The notes below the pieces were generated by a model. That model had not been told where the DNA came from and made no database searches. It saw only the letters and a program-made list of their open reading frames with translations. From contig JANTQA010000036.1 of assembly GCA_027625915.1 (NCBI GenBank), positions 9,321,001-9,385,000 of the forward strand: DNA of 64,000 nt. The letters are read 5' to 3'. How positions within the stretch are numbered: the first letter of the stretch is position 1; every line of letters begins with the position of its first letter. The DNA comes from Anaeramoeba flamelloides. Its lineage: Eukaryota; Metamonada; Anaeramoebidae. Shown here in pieces: positions 1-9,645 of this stretch. Both the position numbers and the translations under genes were made by a program.

Positions 1-1185
1 ATTTATTAACAATACTATCAACATACAGATCTTGAAAAGCTTGTGGAAATTTTATTTATTGTTGTTAATATTAATGCGATTTTAAAAAGTTGATGTTCAA
101 GAAAAATGGGTTTTTTGGGGATAGAAAATTTTTAATAAGAATATGGATTTTAGTTAAAGTCAACTTTTAAATATTGTTTTGAATGGATAATAACTAAGAG
201 TTTTCAAAATGTACTTTTAAAATAAAACGGGAATATAAAAAAAAAATTTAATAATAAATATTCTGTTCCCAAGTTTTTTTTGAATTAAAAAGAATCTAGA
301 AACATCATATTATTTACTATAATGGTTTGAATTACAGGAAAATAAATGAAAATATTGTAGAGTGTTGTAAAGTACCTAGATTTTTATTTTTATTTGTCAA
401 GTGCCTAGGTTTTCTTGAGGTTTTCCGGAATTCAAAAGAATTGAGTAAAATTCCGAGATATTATTTGATTCATTTGAATTCTGGAAACAACAAATGAAGC
501 TTCGGTTATGTTTTCTGTTTTATTTGTGAAGTGTTCTAGGTTTTTTTAACTTTTTGAAATAAATAGAAAATTTTAACAAATTTTCGGTTTATTACAAAAA
601 TTAAAAAAAACCGAACGAAAATCTATTAATTTTTCAATAAAAAAAAAACCAAAATGTAAGTACCCCAGATTTTTTTTACTTTTTGAAATAAACAGGTTTT
701 TTTTGTCAATTTTCTGTTTATTTCAAAAAGTTAAAAAAAAATAACGAAATAATAAAAAAAGAATTTTATTTAAAATTTAAATTCTATAATAAATAATTCT
801 TTAATAGTCTAAATAATTGATTCCCCAATTCAAATATATATATTAAATTTAAAGTACTTTTAAATGATAATAGAATAACATCTTAATGGTTAAAAAAAAA
901 TTTCGAAAGAATAATTGAAAAAATCTGAAGGAAACCTGGGAGATTTCGACTTAATTTAAAATTCGTACAAAAATAATTTTTGATAAAAGATTTCTGATAA
1001 ACCAATCATATTTATTATAAGTGGACTCATTAAAAAGTGAAAAATTAACAAATAAATATTTTTTTTAAAAGAATTTTTTTCATCTGAACGAATATTGTAT
1101 CCTTTCAATAATATATTTTTGCCGTGTAGCTTCTTTAATAAAAAAATTACTCAATTTATCTTTCGAAGTAATAAAAACAAAGTAT
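1..1185. repeat. Hairpin-bearing dispersed repeat, copy 1, in gene-free DNA
   Basis: No gene is visible. From about 361 to 1060 the sequence resembles 58380-58980: both carry AAGTGCCTAGG-like motifs, one 67-bp hairpin, two longer hairpins built on TTTTTAACTTTTTGAAATAA, and then a similar AT-rich tail. In this copy the hairpins lie at 421-487, 541-610 and 669-740. This is a mobile or satellite-like repeat of unknown class. The first 360 bases show nothing I can name. Confidence 0.6.
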
Positions 1186-1186
1186 A

Positions 1187-1620
1187 CAGTGATCAAAATA
1201 ATGCGTGCACAAACGAATAAATCCCTCTTTCAAAATATAATCAATGCTATGTTTTCTTCTTGTTCCAAGACAACACCCAATTCACTACCCTGTAGTATAC
1301 GTAAGTTAAAATCAATTTTGAAAGTAAACTCTTTGATATTTTAAGTAAAAATTAAATTGTTAATTGAATTTGATAAGAAAGATTACTTGAAATTTATAGT
1401 TTTTTTGAGATAAAAATTTTATTAAAAAATTTTACTCTATTTTTTGAAATAAATTTTCCAATATGATCCTTTATTTTTTGAATTTATTGTTAAATAATAG
1501 AACCTCTAGAAATCAATACCATATTTACTTAGGGTTTATTGTCAGTTTCTTTGATCGGTTAATGTATAGGTCTTCTATAACAAAAGAAATAGGCTTTCTA
1601 TTTTGAAATACGTTTTAAAC
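1187..1620. repeat. Dispersed repeat, copy without insertion
   Basis: It begins TACAGTGATCAAAATAATGC and matches 48720-49620 over several blocks, including the GTGCACAAA start, a CTTCTTGTTCC block, TGTAGTATAC and GGTCTTCTATAACAAAA. The copy at 48.7 kb is interrupted by a ~490-bp TA-flanked element that is absent here. More diverged relatives seem to lie at about 21550-21870 and 51300-51570. No coding potential is visible. Confidence 0.55.
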
Positions 1621-1766
1621 TTTTTAGCACAGATTATTTTAAACAACATTACTCTAATTCAAAATTGTTGCAAAGACATAATTCAATTTGCAAAGAAATG
1701 TAAAGTAATATTTTATACACAGTAGTAAATACAACAAAAAAATAAAGAGATTTATGATTAAAACAC

Positions 1767-2473
1767 TACACTACACTACAAGGAAAATTTAAACACCGAA
1801 AATTAAAGTTAGCCAAAACTATACATTGTATTTCAGTTATACGTCATTTATAAATTATTTTTTCAAAGTTATCATAATTTTATGTAATAAAAAATGGATA
1901 GCTATTAAACTCATGAAAATCTGAATACCCCCTTTTCAAAAATACCGACTTTTGAAAAAATTACCTATTTTCAGGGTATTTTTTTTATTGGAAAAAAGTT
2001 GAAATGAATTAATTTTTGATTAAACATTAAGATTGAAAAAGAATATATGTTAAAGTAATTTGCAGAAAACAACCGGGAACGTATATAAAAAACTCAAACA
2101 TGGAAAAAAAATAAAATGATAAAAAATATTCCAAAAACAGATAAAAAATCAGATTTTCAATTTAATTTAGCAATATCTTTTGATTGAAATGTTTTGTGTT
2201 ATTTTCAAATTGAAAAATATGTTTCCTTTTTAGACCATTAAAAAAATACTTGAAAATTATCTCTCTACTAAGTCAATTAAAAAATTCAAAAATTTTACAA
2301 TTAAAAATAAAAAAAAATATTACTGAAAAATTTCATTTTTTTTTTCAATTCCTATTAATATCTATTAAAGTTGTAAACCTCATTGAAAATTGTTATGTAT
2401 AATAATGTTTATTATATGAGTATATTTCAAAAATACAAAATTTAGAGATTTTTTTGAAAAAATTTTCCTTGTA
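1767..2473. mobile_element. MITE-like element, tandem copy 1
   Basis: This is the first of two head-to-tail copies, about 700 bp each and highly similar throughout. Its 5' end is CACTACAAGGAAAA. Its 3' end, TTTTCCTTG, is the inverse of part of that and runs directly into the TA that starts copy 2. The inverted CACTNCAAG ends and TA junctions suggest a non-autonomous Tc1/mariner-type element. It contains no intact transposase frame. Confidence 0.6.
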
Positions 2474-3178
2474 CACTACAAGGAAAATTTAAATACCGAA
2501 AAATTAAAGTTAGCCAAAACTATACATTGGATTTCAGTTATACTTCTTTTTATAAATTATTTTTTCAAAGTTATCATAATTTTATGTAATAAAAATAGGA
2601 TAGCTATTAAACTCTTGAAAATCTGAATACCCCTCTTTTCAAAAATACCGACTTTTGAAAAAAACACCTATTTTCAGGGTATTTTTATATTGGAAAAAGT
2701 TGAAATGAATTAATTTTTTGATTGAGCATTAAGATTGAAAAACGAATAAATGTTAAAGTAATTTACAGAAAAAAACCGGGAACGTATATAAAAACTCAAA
2801 CATGGAAAAAAATAAAATGATAAAAAATATTCCAAAAACAGATAAAAAATCAGATTTTCAATTTAATTGAGCAATATCTTTTGATTGAAATATTTTGTAC
2901 TATTTTCAAATTCAAAAATATGTTTCCTTTTAGACTATTAAAAAAATACTTGAAAATTATCTCTCTACTAAGTCAACTAAAAAATTCAAAAATTTTACAA
3001 TTAAAAATGAAAAAAATATTACTAAAAAATTTCATTTTTTTTTCAATTCCTATTAGTATCTATTAAAGTTGTAAACCTCATTGAAAATTGTTATGTATAA
3101 TAATGTTTATTATATGAATGTATTTCAAAAATACACAATTTAGATATTTTTTTTTGAAAAAGTTTTTCTTGGAGTGTA
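2474..3178. mobile_element. MITE-like element, tandem copy 2
   Basis: This is the second tandem copy. It starts CACTACAAGGAAAA after TA and ends TTTTTCTTGGAGTG before TA, so its termini form an imperfect inverted repeat with TA on both sides. It differs from copy 1 by scattered substitutions and small indels. The 61-codon open frame at 2881-3066 is A/T-rich chance coding inside the element. The element ends about 225 bases upstream of the ATG at 3403. Confidence 0.65.
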
Positions 3179-3402
3179 ACCGTCGACCTTTAAAATCTAA
3201 TATTAAAATCAATTAAAACTTTTGTTCAAAACAAAAGGAAGAAATTAAATAAAAACACAAACTATTCAGTAACTCCTCATAACAATATCAAAAAGAACCT
3301 GAAAAAAAATTCAAGGAATAAAACAAATCTCAAGTTGTATTTTTGAGTTAGATCATTTCAAACAGAATCAAGGAAAACATTTTTTTTAATAACCCATTTT
3401 TA

Positions 3403-5352
3403 ATGAGCACTTCAACTAGCTCTACAACAAATTCATCAAGCTCTAGTGAAAGCAGCTCAGTAACTGAATCTTCGGGGTCTGATAATACCAAATCCCATTC
3501 AAAAAAAGGAAAAAAAAAAAAAGAAAAAAAAAAAAATAAAAAACAAAATAAAAATTCTACAAACAACAAAAAGATTATTAGATCACCTCCAAAGTTTTTT
3601 TGGATTCCAAAAAGTTTTAGTGAAGATTTAAAAATATTTGAATACTTCAAAAACAATTCAATTCAATTCAAAAAATTGGTGACCGAAGAAATTAACCAAG
3701 GCAAAATTAGGAACAAATTATCAAAAAAATCAGACAATATTTTATTAATTTCGCTTAACCAATTGGAAAATGAACGATTATTAAAATTAATAAAAGGAAC
3801 AAAAAAGTCTTGGACAAGATTAATTATTTTGTCTGCTAAAGAACAAGAGGTTGATCAGTTTAAAAAACAAATATTATCTTCGGGTGTCAAAAATGATGTT
3901 TTCGTATCTGCAGTAACGCAAAAAGAAGGAGTACTAAAGATTATTAACAAACTCAGAAAGCAACCAAAAGGAAAAATGGAAAAAAAAATCCATAAGTCGA
4001 GAAGGAAGTCAAACCAACAAGTCGACGAACAAAAAAAACAAACACAAACTAAAATTGAAGAAAAAGAAAAAGAAAAAGAAAAAGAAAAAGAAAAAGAAAA
4101 AGAAAAAGAAACAGAAAAAGAAACAGAAAAAGAAACAGAAACAGAAACAGAAACAAAAACAGACAAAGAACAAAAACTACAAAAACAAAATAAAATTTCA
4201 AAAGAACAAAAAGAAGAGCAGCCTATTAAAGGAATCCAAATGAAAATATCAACCAAAGAAAAAGAAAAAGAAAAACACCAAGAAAAAGAGAAAGAAACGA
4301 TGAAGAAAATAATTATCCCTCAAGACAATGTCCAGTTTCAGAAAATTATTGTCTATTATGAAGGAGTTCTCAGCCCAAACATTTTTCAACTCAAAACTTT
4401 TGTTAACAACAAAACAAATGATGGACTAGAATTTGAAATTTCATTTACTTGGAATAATTACAAAGATTTAATTGAATTAAATTTCGAAAAAAACAATCGT
4501 ATAGTGTGTTTATTACAATTTAAAACAAATCTGGATTTCAAAAGACAAAAAAAAAAGATCCTTACGATTAAAGAAAGAATTAAAAATGATTCCATTGTTA
4601 TTGTTTACCTAAAGAAAAAAAATCAAATAGATAATTATTCAGATAAATTAAGAAACAAATATTTAAAAAATGGGGTAGATTTTATTATTTCGGAATACAA
4701 AGAAATTAATCAAATTCTTTCTAGTCAGCAGAATTTAAAGAAAGTATTTGAAAAACAGAAACAAGGCCAAAGCCAAAATTCTTCAGATAATCTCTTACAG
4801 TTAAACAAGCAATTAAAACAAAAAGAAACTATTAAAAAAAGGCAAACCTTGGCTCAGCTAGAGGGTTTAATTTTTTTCTTAATGGAAGAATCTTTTGAAT
4901 TTTCTTCAAAAATATATTCCTTAATGAACAAATCTAATCTCATAATACAAAAATTCTTTCAAAAAATGATCTTTTTCCAACAAATTTTTAAGTTCCAACA
5001 AAATTTAAATTGTATTATTATTGATTCAAGGTATTTCCATAATTACCAATTTCGAAAGCAAATATTGGAAATACCAGAAAAAGCCATGGTTATTTGTTTC
5101 TTAAAGCCAAATGAAGGAAACTTGAAAAATATTGATAACTTTCGAAAAGAATACAAAAATTATTTTAATTATTTAATTAAAGATTGTATTCATTTAAAGC
5201 AATTTATTATTGAAATTTCTTTACCAAAGGGGAATAGCAATCAAAATATAAATGAATTTTTCAATGACAATAATCAATTTTCTTTTAAGGGGGGAAGAGG
5301 CCATAACAAAAAAAAAAAAATTGAAATTGAAGATCAAAATATTCAAAACAGC

Positions 5353-5385
<33 letters not shown>

Positions 5386-6243
5386 TCCGACAATTACAAT
5401 AATAACAATAATAACACCATCAATAACAGCTATTATACCATCAATAACGGCTATTATACCGATATAAACATGGATAATATTGATCCAAATCGTTTACAAA
5501 TACAACAAATTGAAGAGCTGCAAAGCCGTGAGTTCATTGAAAAAACACTTCAAAACGAAAGGGAAGAAAACAAAAAAAACGATCGGATAATTCAAAATTT
5601 ACTAAATCGACAAATAAAAATCCAGCAGGAAGAAGAACAAATTCAGCTATTACAACTTCAATATCAAAATCAAAATAATATTTCTCCTAATTATTCTGGA
5701 GACATAAAACCAGATTATATAAATTTTTTAAATTCAAAAATTATAAAGAATTTTCCTGAAGAAAAAAACATTAATATTGCAAAATATTTAAAGGTGATAA
5801 GACGACAAAGGAATGAAAAATATATCAAAGAGGTTATTAAAGAGCACGGTGATAAATTTAAAAATAAAGGAAACGAAAAAAGATTATTTACAATTCTCGA
5901 CTCGAAATGCAATTTATCGAGGCAGAGAAATTATAAGTTATGCAAAACTGGTAATTGTGAACTTTGTTCTTTAATGTGGGGAATTTTGAATTGTTCGGAG
6001 GGTTTGATGTTTAGTGCAAATCCTTATGAATTATTTGAAAACAATAATCCACATTATGGCAAAAGCAAATCTATATTAGTTTATTGTAGCGTTATTTGCG
6101 GGGAGGAAAAAAAAAAGTCTTTTTTCTCTTCTAAATCAATACCGAATTATGGTTGTCTCTTAGAAGATGCAAAGACGGGCAAATGTTTAATTAAAGATGT
6201 GCGAGCAATAACACCATTATTTATTGTCATTTTTCAACAATAA
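3403..6243 (+). CDS. 946-aa protein: three Rossmann/receiver-like repeats plus PARP-like ART domain
   Basis: Seen: a Ser-rich N-terminus (1-30), a Lys-rich patch (31-60), then an alpha/beta region (about 60-190) with hydrophobic strands NILLISL and RLIILSA followed by GV and FV steps. A second such region is at 310-445 (KIIVYY, RIVCLL, SIVIVYL, GVDFIIS) and a third at 530-610 (NCIIID, AMVICFL). A KEKEKE/ETETET linker covers 215-300, poly-Asn 653-672 and a Gln/Glu coiled coil 700-755. The C-terminus (about 800-946) resembles PARP-type ADP-ribosyltransferases of the plant zinc-finger/PARP kind: C836, C847, C852 and C855 in a KC/NCELC pattern, GLMFSANPY, KSILVYCSVICG, and the terminal strand DVRAITPLFIVIF. 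The usual His-Gly of the HYE triad is replaced (RLFTILDSKC), so catalysis is doubtful. The first ATG was used; no intron is needed. Domain naming is by eye. The receiver-like repeats could be another Rossmannoid fold. Confidence 0.75.
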
Positions 6244-6868
6244 TTTTTTTTTTTTTGCTCTTTATTCAAGATTTTACGTAATACTTGTAATACGTATTGC
6301 AGAATAAGTCTTTCAGGATTTGAATTCTGAGATATGTATTACAAAATATATTTTACGTAATCGGAGTTCCTTCGTAAAATAATAATAAAAAATTTTTTTA
6401 AATATTAACTTTTGAAAACTTTTTTTGTTTCTTTTGATGTTTTTGAGAAGCAGATCAAAATTTTTCAAAAAAAAAACAAAAAAATTAATTATTTTACAAT
6501 TTTCGTTTCATTTGATGGTTTTTTTAATGGATGCAAACTGATATCAAAATAAGTTATCACAAAACATTTCTTAATTATTTGTTGGTATTCTTCTAAATAA
6601 CATAATATTAATAAGGACAGAATATTAAATGTGTTTTTTTTTTAATCTACCTTGATTATTCTATCCTTCGATACTTTTTTGTTTGTAAAAAAAAATTTTT
6701 TTTTCGTCATTATGAGACCTGATTAATTGTTTTTAATTGTATTATAGAAAGGTTATCATATTGAGTACTAACCCGGCCTTTATCAACCCTGAAAATATAT
6801 GTTTGGAATTTATAATAAGTGATCAAATCTTTCCTAATACTTGTGACATGGTTTTGAAATTTTTTGTT
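6244..6868. other. Gene-free spacer
   Basis: AT-rich spacer 3' of the 946-residue gene. It contains a short imperfect palindrome at about 6274-6360, built from TTACGTAATAC and GTATTACAAAATATATTTTACGTAA-type blocks. Nothing else was recognised. Confidence 0.4.
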
Positions 6869-6869
6869 A

Positions 6870-7404
6870 TAAACTAAAATTCAAAATTTTCCACACAGCT
6901 AAAAAGTTACAAACAATCACAATAATACAATTTCATTGAAATTGGTGATAATTTTGATTTTTTTAAAATATGAAAATCATTTTTTCATCTTTTTGTTTTT
7001 GTTTTCATTTCATTGTTTGAATTACGTAATTTGTTTAGTTGGATCAAAAATTTTTTGAACTATTGATATTAGGTTAAAGTTGAGTTGTTCCAAATAGAAG
7101 AACTCAAATAAAATTAGTTGGAAGTATCTAACCATTTTATCGATCAATATTCCTAATAGAATTTAAACAAATTTACTAATGTATTTTTTTGTTTTGCTCT
7201 CTCCAAAATTTTTAACACACCCTAGATTTATTTGTATTGATAATTATTTATTTATTGTTTTGTGAGAATTGTAATTTATAAAAAAGTGTTAAAATTTCAA
7301 TTAGTGAATGGTTCTAATTTGGTAAATCTTCTTGAATTGATTAAATAAGTTTTTTTTTTCACAAATTGAATTTTGGGGTGTTAAAAATTTTTAATTGGGG
7401 TTTA
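6870..7404. mobile_element. TA-flanked MITE (TAAAC family), copy A
   Basis: The left end TAAACTAAAATTCAAAA and the right end GGGTGTTAAAAATTTTTAAT...GGGGTTTA are inverted relatives. The interior matches the copies at 33258-33794 and about 59308-60075, for example the blocks around TTACGTAATTTGTTTAGTTGGATC and AAATTTACTAATGTATTTTTTTGTTTTGCTC. At 535 bp it is almost the same length as the 33-kb copy (537 bp). There is no coding capacity. It is probably a Tc1/mariner-type non-autonomous element and is the most diverged of the three. Confidence 0.6.
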
Positions 7405-8405
7405 ATACACATGTTTAATCTCACAAAAGGGTTATTGATAGTTTATAATTTTATGGTAAGAAATTTGTGATTCCGAGAATCGTAATAATTGTGATTCCTG
7501 AAAATCATTTCAAATGATTGTATTGTATAATCTAAGCTATTTCGTAAAAAGTGTAGAAAATTTATTTTAAATTATCTGTCTTTATTTGTGTAAAGTTGTG
7601 ATAATAAGATATTTTTATTTTTTTGATAGGGTGATATTTATAGCACACATAAAGAAAAATAGTTTCCTTGTTGTCAAAAAAAAGAGTCAAATTGGATGAG
7701 TTATTATATGTTGAAATGGGATGATCCTCAATGATTACAAATTAATTAAAAGAAAATGAATAAAAAAGAAAAAAATCTAAAAAGTTTTTTATTCATTTCT
7801 TAGATCATTAATCCTAGACTAATTTTCAAATTCTAAAAAAATATAAAAATTAATTACTCTCAACTAAAAAATTAACTTTATCTAAATTTCACCATTTTTA
7901 AAAAGTTATTTTCTTCAAACTCTTTAACAATCAAAATAAAGAACACTTATCTAATAATAACATCACATGAATTCTATTTTTTAAATGAAAATCATAATTG
8001 GTTAATTAAGATCTTGAGAAATTTCATATTTCTTCTTTCAATCTATCACTTTGATTTTTTATATTTTTAGTGACTTTAACCAAAAATTCAACTATTTATT
8101 TCCCAGACAAACAAAAAAAAAAAAGATAAAAAATCAATTAGACTTATAATCGTATGGGTATTATCTAACAAAGATTTTTTCTGGGAATAATCAATATATA
8201 TCTTCTTCTGTATTACATTTATCATTGATTCTTATTTGTCTGAATTTTGATTATCATAAATCAAACTCGTTCTTTTCTATTTAACTTTTGGGGTTGGTAT
8301 CTAAAGTAGTTATGAAAGAAATATATATATATATATATATATATGTATATTATTGTTTTGAAATACTTCCCCGTATCTCTGTATTGAATTTTTTTTACTT
8401 TATGG
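7405..8405. other. Gene-free spacer with TA microsatellite
   Basis: No gene is seen. An (AT)n run covers about 8321-8344. The last ~50 bases (about 8358-8405) are an inverted, diverged copy of about 9429-9485 and mark the outer part of the inverted repeat described at 8964-9428. Confidence 0.4.
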
Positions 8406-8409
8406 TTAA

Positions 8410-8963
8410 GGTTTACAATCTCTGAAATATGATAAAAGATTATCTTGTATAGGGGGTAGCGATTTGTTCATTTGGTTCTTAGCTGATCGATCTTTTCCTT
8501 GATATGGGTTTTAAAAGTGGTTCAAAATGGCAATTTTTGACAATACATTTTTTTTTTTTTCGAAATAATAATTGAAAGGTGTAAGATTAATTGGCTGCAA
8601 AAAAAGTTCTAAAAAAATGTGGTTTCTGGGTTGTTGATTGAAATATTTTTAATTATGTTTGGTTTTATTTGCAGCTTTTATAAAAAAAATTTCTTATTTG
8701 TAGTTAATTGACAAAAAAGTAATCAAAATTTTCAATCGAAAACCCAAAAATGAAAATTTATTCTTAAACACCTATCAATATATTAATCTTACATTCTTTA
8801 ATTCGGAATTCGAAAAAAAAAAAAATAAATTGTCAAAAATTGCTATTTTGAACCACTTTTAAAACCCATATCAAGGACAAGATCAATCAGCTAAGAACCA
8901 AATGAACAAATCACTACCCCCTATACAAGATAATCTTTTATCATATTTCAGGGATTGTAAACC
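8410..8963. mobile_element. TTAA-flanked foldback MITE (GGTTTACAATC family), copy 1
   Basis: TTAA lies on both sides (8406-8409 and 8964-8967). The termini GGTTTACAATC and GATTGTAAACC begin inverted repeats of about 150 bases each, including CTTAGCTGATCGATC and GGTTCAAAATGGCAATTTTT. Length is 554 bp, against 555 bp for the copy at 46366-46920. TTAA target duplications are characteristic of piggyBac-type transposons. There is no transposase. The inverted copy of the flanking DNA at 9429-9485/9312-9428 has an uninterrupted TTAA at the matching position, so this copy is a genuine insertion. Confidence 0.8.
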
Positions 8964-9428
8964 TTAAATACTTGAGGAAAACTTTGGAAAAAATTATTTC
9001 AACAAGCAACACAGCGGTAAGTCTTGAAAAAAGTGAGGATCACAAATTTTAAAAACTGACTCCTCTTCATTAGTCAAATAATTTAAACTCACAATTCAAC
9101 TTGTAGGTTTTATTATTTTCTACCATAAAATTCTTTCTCCAATTTTTTTACAGTCTGAATTTTTTTTCCAATAAAACTCCGAATTATTGTTCAATTCAGG
9201 TTTAATGTTAAATTCTGGTGTATCACTAAGGTTTTCCAATCAAACTCGACCTCATAAAACTGTTCATTGCTTCTTCCTTAAAAAAAAGGCACATAGCATT
9301 GTCAATCAAAGTATTTGACTAATGAAGAGGAGTCAGTTTTTAAAATTTGTGATCCTCACTTTTTTCAAGACTTACCGCTGTGTTGCTTGTTGAAATAATT
9401 TTTTCCAAAGTTTTCCACAAGTATTTAA
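8964..9428. repeat. Near-perfect 117-bp inverted repeat with 231-bp spacer
   Basis: The left arm 8964-9080 and right arm 9312-9428 are reverse complements with one mismatch that I can find (ACTTGAGG against ACTTGTGG). Homology continues outward past the MITE at 8410-8963 but is clearly more diverged there (8358-8405 against 9429-9485). Inside the arms lies CAGCGGTAAGTCTTG, which looks like a splice donor on the minus-strand sense of the right arm. Confidence 0.85.
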
Positions 9429-9594
9429 TCATAAAGAAAAAAATCTTCAACACAGATACAGTGGGAAAGTATATTATAACAGCAATATGCAGACTTTTAT
9501 TTGTTAGTTCATAAGAAACCACTTCTCTTGTAAATTTAATCAATAAAAATTCCTTTTCAATTTTTATTTTTTTTAATTCTATTTCGAGGCTCAA
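9340..9594 (-). CDS. Possible short gene or exon remnant, divergent from DFRP1
   Basis: This is an 84-codon frame, or an exon ending at a GTAAGT donor near 9375. Its start lies only 51 bases from the divergent ATG at 9646. Residues about 15-37 (EFLLIKFTREVVSYELTNKS) weakly resemble the first strands of Sm-fold proteins such as SmD1, but the rest of that fold is not evident. The distal part lies in the inverted repeat, whose other arm repeats it. A minus-strand exon-like patch in the spacer (9180-9290) shifts frame. It may be a real spliced gene, a decayed one, or chance. Confidence 0.25.
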   Translation of the reverse strand: MSLEIELKKIKIEKEFLLIKFTREVVSYELTNKSLHIAVIIYFPTVSVLKIFFFMIKYLWKTLEKIISTSNTAVSLEKSEDHKF

Positions 9595-9645
9595 TCAAAT
9601 CTTTTTATTTGCTTTATTTTTTTTTTATTTTGATTAAGAACCAAA

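Noticed and set aside
3348-3656. Minus-strand Phe-rich frame over the start of the 946-residue gene
   Set aside because: It is the reverse of Lys-rich codons in a clearly better coding frame.
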